A model generated the notes under the pieces. That model saw only the letters and a list, made by a program, of their open reading frames with translations, was not told where the DNA came from and did not search any database. DNA of 64,000 nucleotides from Herbaspirillum sp. meg3. GTDB lineage: Bacteria; Pseudomonadota; Gammaproteobacteria; Burkholderiales; Burkholderiaceae_D. The translations under genes were made by a program, and so were the position numbers. Below are positions 24,774 to 33,716 of this stretch, one piece after another. Location of the stretch: the NCBI RefSeq assembly GCF_002257565.1, contig NZ_CP022736.1, positions 496,001-560,000 of the forward strand. The letters run 5' to 3'. Position 1 is the stretch's first letter. Each line of letters opens with the position of its first letter.

Positions 24774-27434
24774 ATGTTGAACGAAGCTGAACTTGATGCA
24801 CTGATGGATAAGCACGGCCTTGACGCGCCCGCACGCGCTCAAGTTCGAGGCATCCGAGCGGCCGATCCATCCAGGCTCGTAGTCAGCGGCCCGCAGAATG
24901 TTTCGTGTCGTTATCCCAGCAAGAAGATGGGAAAAGTCATTCAGGCCGAAAGCCATACGTGCGAGCTCGCCGCGATTGTGCTCTGGGAGCACGACGAACG
25001 GATATATGAGTTCTACGATCAGTGCCCGCCGATTGGCCTGAAAGGCAAAGACAAAACCGGCCGAAACCGCGGATATAACATGACGCCAGATTTCTTCGTT
25101 ATAGGAGAGGACTACATCGGCTGGGTGGAATGTAAGGCACAGACCTGGTTAGAGTCCAAGGCAAAGAAGTCGACGGTATATGAAAAGTCACAAGAGATTT
25201 GGCGATGTGTGCCTGGTCAAGAGTATGCCGAGCGCTACGGACTTGGCTTCAAAGTGATGGTCGACGCGGAGATCAATCAGATTTTTTTTCGCAATTTGAA
25301 TTTCCTATCCGATTTTTTCGACACTTCGTGCCCATCGGTTGAGCCAGAAATTGCGACACGGATTATCGATGCCTTCGGAGGGAAGGCTTATGTACCACTA
25401 GCAGATCTGCTGAAGATCGGCGACAGCGAGTTGACCAGTGGCGTCTATAAGCTCATCGCAGACGAAAAGCTATACGCGAACCTGAATTCAGAGCTGCTTG
25501 TGGACGTGCAATTTGTAAATATATATCGCGATCGTCGTACCGCAGAGTCATTTCAGCTGGCACGTAGTGAATTAGCGACAGCTAGAGATGGGGAGCTAAT
25601 CCAATCGATCTCCATTGAAGCAGGTCGAGGTTTTCAGTGGAACGGCCAGCCCTGGAATATTGTGAACGTGGGGGGCGACAAGGTTGCGATTAAGGATGAG
25701 GCCGGAACGATCCAAACACTTTCTCGGGGCCAGATTCTTTTATTGGTGAAGTCCGGTGACGTGCAAGGAAATTTATCCGAGGCATTCTCTCCTGAATATG
25801 AGATTGGAAAAATGATTGCGGAGGCGTCTAATAAAGATCTGCAAGAGGCGGATGGGCGTCTTAAGGAGTTGGAGAGAATCCGGGCAGGTGAAAAGCCGAG
25901 GGTATGCGAGAGAACTTTGCGCAACTGGAAGGCGAAGATGCGAGCGAGCAACGAGCTCTTGGGAAGTACTTACGTTGGACTGATATCGAAGTATCAGGAG
26001 TGTGGGAATCGGACGCGAAGAATCTCTCAAGCAGTACAGGACATAATACAGCACGTCATACAAGAGTTTCTCTTAGGGGAGTCACCTAAATCGAAGCAGT
26101 CTTGCTATGCCATCGTCTGCACCTTGTGTGACCGAGAAGGCTTGATCGTACCTAGCCGTAAAACGTTTGGGGAAGAAATCAAACGGACGACATCCCAGCA
26201 TGCTCAAGTATCGGCGAGATACGGTGCGAAGGCCGCCTATGCCCTTTCTGAAATCGTCCATTGGAAGTTGGATAATGCAGTTCCACCCCACGGAGACCGG
26301 GCCTTCGAGATCGCTCACATTGACCACACACAAATGGATGTTCAGCTCATCCATAGCGTGTACGGTACTCCGATGGGAAAGCCTTGGTTGACCATATTGA
26401 TGGACGCTTACACGAGAATGGTGCTGGCTTACGTCATCAGCTATGAGAAGCCGAGTTATCGCAGTTGCATGCTCGTTATACGCGAGTGCATACGTCGTCA
26501 CAACCGTGTCCCGGCAAATATCGTCTGCGACAAAGGAAATGAATTCTTTAGTCAGTATTGGGAAACGCTTCTAGCCAGTCTGCATGTGACGAAGAAGACC
26601 AGACCCACCGCCAAAGGCCGCTTTGGCTCAGTCATTGAGCGCTTCTTTGGGAAAGCAAACGTTGAAGTTCTGCATCAACTCAAGGGAAATAACACGCCTT
26701 TGCAGACGCCAAGAGTGATGTCCGGGTCGCATGATCCTAGGAAGAAAGCTGTGTGGACGCTCGATGAGCTTACCGCAGAATTCAATGACTACCTCGAGAA
26801 CACCTATTCTCGCCTGACACATCCGGCCCTTGGAGTCTCCCCCAAAGTGGCAGAGGAAACTAGCCTGCGTAACTCTGGGGTGCGAAATGTTCGGATCCTG
26901 AACTGGTCACCTATCCTTGCTTTGCTATGCCTGCCGGAAGTAAAAGGGGGCGACAGAAGGATTGTGGCAAATCGGGGTATCAAGCTGAACCGTACTTACT
27001 ACTTTCATCCCATGCTGAACGTGCCGTCGCTTGCCAATACGAGGGCGTCTGTGCGGTATGACCCTTTTGACTATGGTCTGATCTACGCAAAGGTTGGAAA
27101 AGAGTGGTTGCCGTGCTCCTGTCCGGAGGCTGCCCAGTTGAAGGGAAGAACTGAAAAAGAAGTTCGCTTGCTTACATACGAGCTTCGCGAAACCCAAAAC
27201 AGCCCAGCTGCAGAGCGGCAAAACTATATCTTGCGCGGCCAGCAGCTTTTGTCAGACCACAAGAAGGAAAAAATTCTAATTCAGCAGAAGCACGACATGG
27301 AAAAGAAAGTTGCAGATCGACGCATGGGAGTGATCGAGATGCGTCCTGAGGATATTGGCAAAGTTGCGATCGTATTTGATACAGCTTTTGAGATCGATGA
27401 AGATGATGTTGAGACTTACGGTGAGTTCAAATGA
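24774..27434 (+). CDS. tnsAB: Fused TnsA-TnsB transposase of a Tn7-like element
   Basis: This 886-residue protein joins two Tn7 functions. Residues about 55-230 are a TnsA-type restriction-like endonuclease, with E64 (HTCE), D106 (TPDFF) and E119-x-K121 (VECKA) matching the E/D/K active site that cuts the non-transferred strand. A DNA-binding region follows, then a DDE integrase core with D517 (HIDHT), D586 (VCDKGNEF) and E622 (VIERFFGK), a D-35-E spacing, as in TnsB. The ATG has GGAGTGGGAA upstream. The stop overlaps tnsC by four bases. Most Tn7 relatives encode TnsA and TnsB separately; fused forms are known, for example in type I-B CRISPR-associated elements. Confidence 0.9.
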   Translation: MLNEAELDALMDKHGLDAPARAQVRGIRAADPSRLVVSGPQNVSCRYPSKKMGKVIQAESHTCELAAIVLWEHDERIYEFYDQCPPIGLKGKDKTGRNRGYNMTPDFFVIGEDYIGWVECKAQTWLESKAKKSTVYEKSQEIWRCVPGQEYAERYGLGFKVMVDAEINQIFFRNLNFLSDFFDTSCPSVEPEIATRIIDAFGGKAYVPLADLLKIGDSELTSGVYKLIADEKLYANLNSELLVDVQFVNIYRDRRTAESFQLARSELATARDGELIQSISIEAGRGFQWNGQPWNIVNVGGDKVAIKDEAGTIQTLSRGQILLLVKSGDVQGNLSEAFSPEYEIGKMIAEASNKDLQEADGRLKELERIRAGEKPRVCERTLRNWKAKMRASNELLGSTYVGLISKYQECGNRTRRISQAVQDIIQHVIQEFLLGESPKSKQSCYAIVCTLCDREGLIVPSRKTFGEEIKRTTSQHAQVSARYGAKAAYALSEIVHWKLDNAVPPHGDRAFEIAHIDHTQMDVQLIHSVYGTPMGKPWLTILMDAYTRMVLAYVISYEKPSYRSCMLVIRECIRRHNRVPANIVCDKGNEFFSQYWETLLASLHVTKKTRPTAKGRFGSVIERFFGKANVEVLHQLKGNNTPLQTPRVMSGSHDPRKKAVWTLDELTAEFNDYLENTYSRLTHPALGVSPKVAEETSLRNSGVRNVRILNWSPILALLCLPEVKGGDRRIVANRGIKLNRTYYFHPMLNVPSLANTRASVRYDPFDYGLIYAKVGKEWLPCSCPEAAQLKGRTEKEVRLLTYELRETQNSPAAERQNYILRGQQLLSDHKKEKILIQQKHDMEKKVADRRMGVIEMRPEDIGKVAIVFDTAFEIDEDDVETYGEFK

Positions 27435-28552
27435 ATACGACAGACTTGGCAGCGCAACAGAAATTTGTAGACTATGCAGTCGGGCATCCTCATCTTGTTA
27501 AGGCCTATGATGCTGCGCTGGCGGCTATTCGTGGTGCCAACAATGGTTGTCAAGTAGTCATTGTCGCGGGGCCGACTGGCGTTGGAAAGACGCGAATGGC
27601 CGCTGGATTGTGTACCAGCTTAAAAGAAGACTACGCTAATGAATCCGGCCAAAACCCTGAGCAAATTCCCGTGCTGTACGGTAACGCGGTTGCCGCTCAG
27701 GGGGCCTGCTTTAGTTGGAAAGATTTCTATACCCGCCTGCTTACTCGTTCCGGCGAGCCAATGACGGACAAGAAGTTAGCCATCGACAGACAGCAGAATT
27801 TGTTCGCGGATGTGACGTTGGCACACTACAAACAAAATTCGACTGCAGACGCGCTCAGAATCGCTGCCGAAAATTGTCTTCGCTTGAGAAAGGTGCGGTG
27901 CCTGATCATCGACGAGGCGCACCATATGTTGATGGTGAGGAAGAACGATATGGCGAGCTTGGAATTCCAGTTTGAGGCTATCAAATCATTGGCACTGGAA
28001 ACTCAAACGACGATTGTTCTTGTGGGCACCTATCGACTTCTGGATATTCGTGACCTGAGCGGTCAGTTGGTACGGCGTAGTGAGATTATTCATTTTCCAC
28101 GTTACGACTGCCGCGACAAAGACCAGAAGCTGCAATTCGCAGGGGTGTTGAAGCAGTTTCTTGAAGAGCTCCCAGTAAAGCACTCGCTTAGTCACGTACG
28201 TGATTTCAGGCATTTCTACAATAAGACTAGTGGCGAGATTGGAATTCTGAAGGACTGGTTGGTCCGTGCTTTAAATCGCTACTACCAGGCAAAGAAGAAG
28301 CCCGGTTTTGATATGGATTTCTTGGACAGATACGCGCTTGATAATAAAGCTCTTCGCACCATCGCGACAGAAGCGTTACTTGGAGAAAACAAGCTGGCCG
28401 ACATATCCGAAGATGCTTTGAGCCAGCTTTATATGGGAGGTCTTGCCGTCATTCCGGAAGAGCAAGTGAAACCGTCGGCGCCGCAGAAGAAAAAGGGAAC
28501 TGTCGGAAGGCGCAGTCCGCATAGGGATGCTGTAGGAGTTGCAAATGTTTGA
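27431..28552 (+). CDS. tnsC: TnsC-type AAA+ transposition regulator
   Basis: A 373-residue AAA+ ATPase that in Tn7-like elements links the target selector to the transposase. Walker A is AGPTGVGKTR with K53, Walker B is CLIIDEAHH with D161-E162, and an arginine-rich sensor region follows (LVRRSEIIHFPRY). It is shorter than Tn7 TnsC (555) and longer than many TniB proteins. Translation is coupled to tnsAB by an ATGA overlap and to tniQ by an eight-base overlap. Confidence 0.9.
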   Translation: MNTTDLAAQQKFVDYAVGHPHLVKAYDAALAAIRGANNGCQVVIVAGPTGVGKTRMAAGLCTSLKEDYANESGQNPEQIPVLYGNAVAAQGACFSWKDFYTRLLTRSGEPMTDKKLAIDRQQNLFADVTLAHYKQNSTADALRIAAENCLRLRKVRCLIIDEAHHMLMVRKNDMASLEFQFEAIKSLALETQTTIVLVGTYRLLDIRDLSGQLVRRSEIIHFPRYDCRDKDQKLQFAGVLKQFLEELPVKHSLSHVRDFRHFYNKTSGEIGILKDWLVRALNRYYQAKKKPGFDMDFLDRYALDNKALRTIATEALLGENKLADISEDALSQLYMGGLAVIPEEQVKPSAPQKKKGTVGRRSPHRDAVGVANV

Positions 28553-29903
28553 TGTTGATGAGAGCGGACCTTCGTCATTTGAACAGGTGATCCCATCGGC
28601 AGAGCGCGCTACACGGTTGTATCGGATAGTGCCAGCGGATTTTAAGTCGTGGGGTCGGGAGAGCCTGATTTCGTTTATCGTGCGTTTAAGCAGAGAGCAC
28701 TTAGTCAATCCGCGTTTGCTCATCCAGCGGGTCTTCACAGAGGCAGATCCTCAAATTGCGCTGATTGCGAAGAATCGCTTTTACCTCAAAGACAGTCGCA
28801 CGATCAACGCCGTGGGGGAATATGCTCGGCTGTTCTCCGATACGACCGGCTGGTTAACTGGGCATAGGACCTTGGACGAACTGACCCTACTGCCTTGGAA
28901 AGATGTGCTTCCCGAGAACGGAGAAGCAATGACAGCCAAACGTCTCAAATGGTGTCCGTGTTGCTTGGCTGAGCAAGCGCTAACTCTTGGATATAACTAT
29001 CATCCTCTGGTCTGGTCATTGGAACTGTATAGGGTATGCGTACGTCACGGCCATCCTTTACAAGAAACTTGTCCTCGTTGTGAGCGGGCACAACCGTTTA
29101 TTCCAGGATTCCCTGCTCTCGGGCATTGCTCGCATTGCGGTGCTTCCCTGCTTTTAATGAGTACGTCGGTGCCAGTTGTGGCGAATGACAATACCTCATT
29201 CAAGGTTGAATCAGCTCTGTGGTCAATGATGCAGAGTTGTCAGGCCCAGGAGCGTTCGCTGGACGTGTTCAGAAAAAACCTTTTACAGTTGATTCAACTA
29301 CGCGCGGATGGGAATAAGGCAAGATTTTGCCGTGACTTGGGTTGGGATTCGTGGGCAGCAAATTCCTGGCTTAGGAAAGGTCAACGGCCTACGTTGCAGC
29401 GCCTGGTCGTTATGAGTGCTCGTCACGACGTTCCCATCACTTCGTTGTTTGTCGAGAACAATATTATTGGCCTGGCTGATGAGTCGCAGACTAGGGAGCG
29501 ACTGAAGCGAGTAGAAAGGAAGACTCGGCCGCAGCTTTTGCCTGTCCAACGAAGTGAGGTCTCCGTCAGGTTGATTGCGGAACTGAGTAAGCCTTCCCCT
29601 AGTTCAGTGAGCGCCATTGGACGAGAATTGAAAATAAGTCGCTCTGCCTTGAAATATTGGTTTCCTGAACTGTGTCAGGCAATTGGCGAGCGCTATCGTG
29701 AATATTTGGGAGAGGCTGCGGTGCGTGCGAGAGCAGATCGGCTGAAAGTCTTGAACGAAATTCTTGAGAAATTCGTCGCAGAGGGCTGTTGGCCGAGCAA
29801 GCGTGCAGTAGACAAAGAATTAAGCCGGCATGGGTTGGCATTGGTCCGGACAGAATTGGCCAGTACCTACCAGCAGTTTATGAGTCAGTTGGGTAAAGAT
29901 TAA
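28545..29903 (+). CDS. tniQ: TnsD/TniQ-type target-selection protein
   Basis: A 452-residue protein with an N-terminal TniQ domain (ESLISFIVRLSREHL) and two zinc-finger pairs: WCPCC and later CPRC, then CSHC (residues about 140-205). The long C-terminal part contains repeated helix-turn-helix segments (AIGRELKISRSALKYWF; PSKRAVDKELSRHG), which argues for a TnsD-like protein that binds a specific DNA attachment site rather than a short CRISPR-type TniQ. The start at 28545 is favoured by AGGAG seven bases upstream. It ends the tnsAB-tnsC-tniQ operon. Its target site is unknown. Confidence 0.88.
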   Translation: MFDVDESGPSSFEQVIPSAERATRLYRIVPADFKSWGRESLISFIVRLSREHLVNPRLLIQRVFTEADPQIALIAKNRFYLKDSRTINAVGEYARLFSDTTGWLTGHRTLDELTLLPWKDVLPENGEAMTAKRLKWCPCCLAEQALTLGYNYHPLVWSLELYRVCVRHGHPLQETCPRCERAQPFIPGFPALGHCSHCGASLLLMSTSVPVVANDNTSFKVESALWSMMQSCQAQERSLDVFRKNLLQLIQLRADGNKARFCRDLGWDSWAANSWLRKGQRPTLQRLVVMSARHDVPITSLFVENNIIGLADESQTRERLKRVERKTRPQLLPVQRSEVSVRLIAELSKPSPSSVSAIGRELKISRSALKYWFPELCQAIGERYREYLGEAAVRARADRLKVLNEILEKFVAEGCWPSKRAVDKELSRHGLALVRTELASTYQQFMSQLGKD

Positions 29904-30085
29904 TGTCGGCAAGACAAGCCATCGCAGCAATTCTGTGCGATTGAGATTTAGATGGATATGAGCTGCTGTGTATTCATAGTTGGCGGGGATTCCGGAAATT
30001 TTCGCAGGAATTGCGCTAACCCCGTGACCCTATAGTAAAGAAGCTACAGCAAGCCACAGTGAGCCCAAGCAGTATGGACGTTCGT

Positions 30086-31261
30086 TCAGCCAAGATTGGC
30101 TAAATTACGCATCAGATAGTCATTGAACATCGGAACAGTAAAGGCAACGTCGCCGTGCGATGGACTGTAAATCATCCCCTTGCTGATGATTTGCGCTCGG
30201 CGAGGCCCAAGGCTCTGCGCTGACTCGTTAAGCGCATCGGCGACATCGGAAGAACGATAGGGCCCATTACCTAATCTCGCCATGGCGATGACGTACTCAC
30301 GCTCTTTAGGCGTCAGGCGATCGAAACGCACCTTAAAAAAGCCTTCGTCAAGACGTTTTAGTGTGATCGCCTCGGCCTGCTTCGCATCTTCGACGGTAAT
30401 GATATTACCGATCGCCAGATTCCAGGACTGATGCCCCCATTCTTGCAAAAAATAGGGATAGCCCTTCGTCTTGCGAAAAATTTCAATCAAAGCATCTTCA
30501 TTGATAAAGGCACCTTCTTCGTTGACAGGTTGCTGGATTGCATCCTTGGCATCTGCTTCAGGCAGAGCACCGACCTCGGGATAATGGAATAATCTCTCTG
30601 CATACGACTTGGCCTCTCCCGACAGGGCTGCGACTTGCGGTAATCCCGCTCCGAAAAATAGAACGGGTAGTTGACTTTGGTTGATCTTGTGTAGCGAAAC
30701 GATGAGCGCAGCGAGGTCCTTCTGGCTGAGATATTGGACCTCATCAATCAGGAGAGTCCATGCCTTCCCGGCTGCCTTGGCTGCCTCGCCGATCCTCACG
30801 AATAGCTCCGGAAGATCGTTCTCCAAGTCGCCACTGTCCGCGACTCCCACTTCAGCGTCTACAGCAATTGCCATGTCCCCGTATTCAAACTTGAACACCG
30901 AGGCAAACGATCTTAGTGCCCGTAATGCGTCGTAGGCTTTAGCCTTGGCGTTGTCGGTAAGAGAGAGCTTGCGAAGCACCTGATGCACGCGTGGTAACAG
31001 TAGCTCTCCGAGGGACTTGTTCTCTGGTGCTTCGATACTAGAGGTTAGGTGGCCACGCTCGTTGGCCATGGTTTCGACTGCATTAAGAAGAACGGTCTTT
31101 CCCACTCCACGTAGGCCCAAGAACATTTGGGAACGGCTGGGCTTGCCGATTAAGGCGCGATCAATGGCTATTCGCGCGTCTTCGATAATAACCTGCCGCC
31201 CAGCAAGTTCTGGCGGACGACTACCTGCTCCGGGGGCAAAAGGATTTCTAACAGGATCCAT
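30086..31261 (-). CDS. AAA ATPase of Orc/Cdc6-like architecture (function unknown)
   Basis: A 391-residue cytoplasmic ATPase with Walker A LGLRGVGKT near residue 49 and Walker B LLIDEVQYL near residue 168, followed by an apparent winged-helix C-terminus (RLTPKEREYVIAMARL...YRSSDVADAL). This layout is that of the Orc1/Cdc6-like and STAND-related ATPases often carried on mobile elements; specific roles are mostly unproven. It is transcribed towards tniQ, and a small hairpin (AGCCAA-GA-TTGGCT) sits at its stop codon. Its promoter region has an elaborate palindrome. Possible roles are element maintenance or defence, both speculative. Confidence 0.75.
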   Translation of the reverse strand: MDPVRNPFAPGAGSRPPELAGRQVIIEDARIAIDRALIGKPSRSQMFLGLRGVGKTVLLNAVETMANERGHLTSSIEAPENKSLGELLLPRVHQVLRKLSLTDNAKAKAYDALRALRSFASVFKFEYGDMAIAVDAEVGVADSGDLENDLPELFVRIGEAAKAAGKAWTLLIDEVQYLSQKDLAALIVSLHKINQSQLPVLFFGAGLPQVAALSGEAKSYAERLFHYPEVGALPEADAKDAIQQPVNEEGAFINEDALIEIFRKTKGYPYFLQEWGHQSWNLAIGNIITVEDAKQAEAITLKRLDEGFFKVRFDRLTPKEREYVIAMARLGNGPYRSSDVADALNESAQSLGPRRAQIISKGMIYSPSHGDVAFTVPMFNDYLMRNLANLG

Positions 31262-31289
31262 GACCGCTCCAATTCTATGAATATTGAGT

Positions 31290-31337
31290 AAAGTATATCT
31301 CGCGAAAGATATACGTAGCTATACATAGCTATACTTT
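31290..31337. promoter_or_regulatory. Palindromic operator before the AAA ATPase gene
   Basis: GTATATCT (31293-31300) and AGATATAC (31307-31314) form an inverted repeat, followed by two direct copies of TAGCTATAC (31316-31324, 31326-31334). AAAGTATA and TATACTTT bracket the whole block. Such stacked repeats 29 bases before the ATG indicate control by a dimeric repressor, though no candidate regulator gene is adjacent. Confidence 0.6.
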
Positions 31338-32068
31338 ATTAGATATTGGTAGAAATTGCGGCGGGGAGCAACGGAATTGAAGTAATCGTTCAGATTATCC
31401 GGCAAGCCGAGAAAGTCTCTCTCCTTAGAGGTTTCCGTCGCTCCTAAGGTTCGATGGCATTATCCGATGCACGACAGAATATTGCCAATAATTAACTATC
31501 TATCTTGAGTTGTTCGGGCGTAAGCTGCCTTTATGAAGGATGTATCTTTTGTGACACAGAAACAGTCGACTACTTCGGTGGCATATAGCTACCCGTGCCA
31601 AGGGTAACGTTAGTATCGAGTCGATGAGGCGCATGGCGCAAAACGTGCGACAGTAATCAGCGTTGCGGTAAATCTATTGTTCCAAAACCTAAAAGCGGAA
31701 AATGAATGGTTCCAATGCGTGCCGGAGAGGGGGAGGCAGGGATAGCAGCTTCGCGTTTGGAAGCCTCAAATGAGGCAATTCCAGGATGGACGGTGCTGAC
31801 TGCGGCAAGGGTATGATTCAAATAGGCGGCAGAACTATGCTTCCAGCTACAAATAGTCTCGTTTGTGTTGTAATCAGCCATTTTTCTTGCCGAATGATCG
31901 CGTTTTTGTCAGTCGGGTGTCAGATTATTCGGCGATCTTCGTGACTGCCCGCATTACCTTGCAGGTAATCGCGGTTTTCCCAATTTTGCCCCATTATGCA
32001 GCTGTGTGTTAAAGCTCACATCTGACATGCAACTTGACGATATAACGCCTTGATCGTGCGTTAAAAGT
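31338..32068. other. Island/chromosome junction region with a repeated motif
   Basis: No well-supported gene. A 74-codon minus-strand frame (31657-31881) has a start but no good ribosome binding site or recognisable product. The motif TCAGATTATYCGGC occurs at 31390-31403 and 31920-31933, with a related inverted copy around 31888-31903, the last two forming an imperfect hairpin. In relatives the par genes usually stand before atpI, so the junction between acquired and core DNA must lie here. Confidence 0.5.
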
Positions 32069-32098
32069 TTGACGAATCCGGACGCAAGCAATTATAAT
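32069..32098 (+). promoter_or_regulatory. Sigma70 promoter of the atp operon
   Basis: TTGACG (32069-32074) and a perfect TATAAT (32093-32098) are separated by 18 bases, 62 bases before atpI. This is the best promoter-like sequence ahead of the operon and appears to be outside the acquired DNA, so ATP synthase expression should not depend on the island. Confidence 0.75.
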
Positions 32099-32160
32099 CG
32101 CCGGGCTTCTAAACCGCCGTCTGCTCACAATGAGTGCGGCTTGCACGATATTGGATATAT

Positions 32161-32505
32161 ATGCTGCGCATCATCCTTTTGCAGCTTGTGGCCATGGTCG
32201 TCGCTGCATGTACAGCTGGTTTGTTGGGCGGCGTATCTGCGTTGTGGTCGGCATTGTTGGGAGGGACTTGTTGTTTCATTCCCAATGCTTTGTTCGCCCT
32301 GCGTCTCTATACAAGTGCTCGCAAGCCTGGTGGGGCTAACCCGATGACGTTTTTGTTCGGGGAATTTATCAAGATTGCTACGACTCTTGCGCTCATGGGC
32401 GCAGTTGTTTGGTTGTATCGCGATGTGAATTGGCTCGCATTTGTGCTGAGCTTCATCGTGGTGCTTAAAAGTTACTTAATTTTACTGTTTAGACATCGAC
32501 CATGA
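32161..32505 (+). CDS. atpI: ATP synthase protein I
   Basis: A 114-residue membrane protein with four hydrophobic segments, first gene of the ATP synthase operon. AtpI helps assemble the c-ring in other bacteria but is not part of the final enzyme. The start at 32161 (MLRIILLQLV) is preferred; an ATG at 32134 would add nine residues. It overlaps atpB by four bases (ATGA). Confidence 0.88.
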   Translation: MLRIILLQLVAMVVAACTAGLLGGVSALWSALLGGTCCFIPNALFALRLYTSARKPGGANPMTFLFGEFIKIATTLALMGAVVWLYRDVNWLAFVLSFIVVLKSYLILLFRHRP

Positions 32506-33317
32506 CCGCTGCTGCGCACGCACCTACTGCTTCAGAATACATCGTCCACCATCTCGGACATTTCTCTTCGCAACACCAAAGCAAGATCGTTGATTTCTCG
32601 ATCATCAATGTGGACACCATTTTCTGGTCGGTTGTCTGCGGCGTGGTTGGTTGCCTGTTGATGTATCTGGCTGCACGCAAGGCCACTTCGGGCGTGCCGG
32701 GCCGTTTCCAGGCTTTCGTCGAAATGGTTGTCGAAATGGTCGAGGATCAATCCAAGGCTATCGTGCACGGTGACCGTACTTTCATCGCACCACTCGCATT
32801 GACGGTGTTTGTCTGGGTTGCATTGATGAACTCGCTCGACTTTTTGCCGGTCGATCTGGTGTCGGGCATCATGCGTCTGGCAGGTATGGAAGAGATCCAT
32901 CACCGCATCGTTCCTACCGCTGACTTGAACGGTACACTGGGCATCGCTTTGGGCGTACTGGCGCTGATGCTGTATTACAGTGTCAAGATCAAGGGCGCAG
33001 GTGGTTTTGTCCACGAATTGTTTGCTGCGCCTTTCGGTATCTGGCTGGCGCCTTTCAATCTGCTTCTGAATATTATCGAATTTGCTGCTAAGACCGTGTC
33101 GCTGGGCATGCGGTTGTTCGGCAACATGTATGCGGGTGAGCTGTTGTTCTTGCTGATCGCATTGCTGGGTTCGGCTGCTACGGCGTTCGGCTTTGTCGGC
33201 CACGTCATCGCAGGTTCAATCTGGGCAATTTTCCACATCCTGATCGTGTTGCTGCAAGCATTCATTTTCATGATGTTGACACTGGTTTACCTCGGCCAGG
33301 CGCATGAGGCGCACTAA
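32502..33317 (+). CDS. atpB: F1Fo ATP synthase subunit a
   Basis: The 271-residue membrane stator subunit that carries the proton half-channels. The conserved helix with the essential arginine is in KTVSLGMRLFGNMYAGELLF. A further conserved block near the C-terminus is IWAIFHILIVLLQAFIFMML. Length and motif are typical for proteobacterial subunit a. The 77-base gap to atpE contains no gene. Confidence 0.97.
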   Translation: MTAAAHAPTASEYIVHHLGHFSSQHQSKIVDFSIINVDTIFWSVVCGVVGCLLMYLAARKATSGVPGRFQAFVEMVVEMVEDQSKAIVHGDRTFIAPLALTVFVWVALMNSLDFLPVDLVSGIMRLAGMEEIHHRIVPTADLNGTLGIALGVLALMLYYSVKIKGAGGFVHELFAAPFGIWLAPFNLLLNIIEFAAKTVSLGMRLFGNMYAGELLFLLIALLGSAATAFGFVGHVIAGSIWAIFHILIVLLQAFIFMMLTLVYLGQAHEAH

Positions 33318-33394
33318 CAAGGCTGCTGTACGGTTTTAGCTTTTTGGTTTGTTTTTTGATTTTTGTATTAACTTTAACTTTCTAAGGAATTGTC

Positions 33395-33640
33395 ATGACT
33401 GATGTCTCTTTCGTTGCTTTGGCTTGCGGTTTGATCATTGGCCTGGGTGCTATCGGTGCTTGTATCGGTATCGCTATCATGGGCGGTAAGTACCTCGAAG
33501 CATCTGCACGTCAGCCAGAACTGATGAACACACTGCAAACCAAGATGTTCCTGCTGGCCGGTCTGATCGACGCTGCGTTCCTGATTGGTGTTGGTATCGC
33601 CATGTTGTTCGCATTTGCAAATCCGTTCATCGCGAAGTAA
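33395..33640 (+). CDS. atpE: F1Fo ATP synthase subunit c
   Basis: An 81-residue hairpin of two helices that forms the proton-driven rotor ring. The glycine-rich first helix (GLIIGLGAIGACIGIAIMGG) and the polar loop RQPE are visible. The proton-binding carboxylate is D in AGLIDAAFLIGVG on helix 2. The presence of Asp and the absence of the Na+-ligand pattern point to a proton-coupled enzyme. Confidence 0.97.
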   Translation: MTDVSFVALACGLIIGLGAIGACIGIAIMGGKYLEASARQPELMNTLQTKMFLLAGLIDAAFLIGVGIAMLFAFANPFIAK

Positions 33641-33716
33641 TTCGGGCGGCATAGCCGATTCTCATTTTTGCCGGATTGCTTGATTCGGCACACGATATTC
33701 TGAGAAGGAAATTACC

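Larger units (their letters stand above)
23319..31900. mobile_element. Tn7-like transposition module (ends not defined)
   Basis: The core is tnsAB-tnsC-tniQ with flanking genes at 23319-24576 and an AAA ATPase at 30086-31261. The gene set is complete for TnsD-type targeted transposition. I could not identify both terminal inverted repeats: repeated motifs near 31.4-31.9 kb are candidates for one end. It is open whether the arsenic genes to the left are cargo of this element or a separate insertion. No CRISPR repeats or cas genes are visible. Confidence 0.6.

Noticed and set aside
29904..30085. TGTCGGCAAGAC directly after tniQ as a transposon end
   Set aside because: It resembles the CGGCAAG part of the edge motifs only loosely, and the AAA ATPase gene would fall outside; there is no matching partner at the other side.
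31657..31881. 74-codon minus-strand frame at the island edge
   Set aside because: It has a start codon, but no clear Shine-Dalgarno and no family; kept only as a remark in the junction region.
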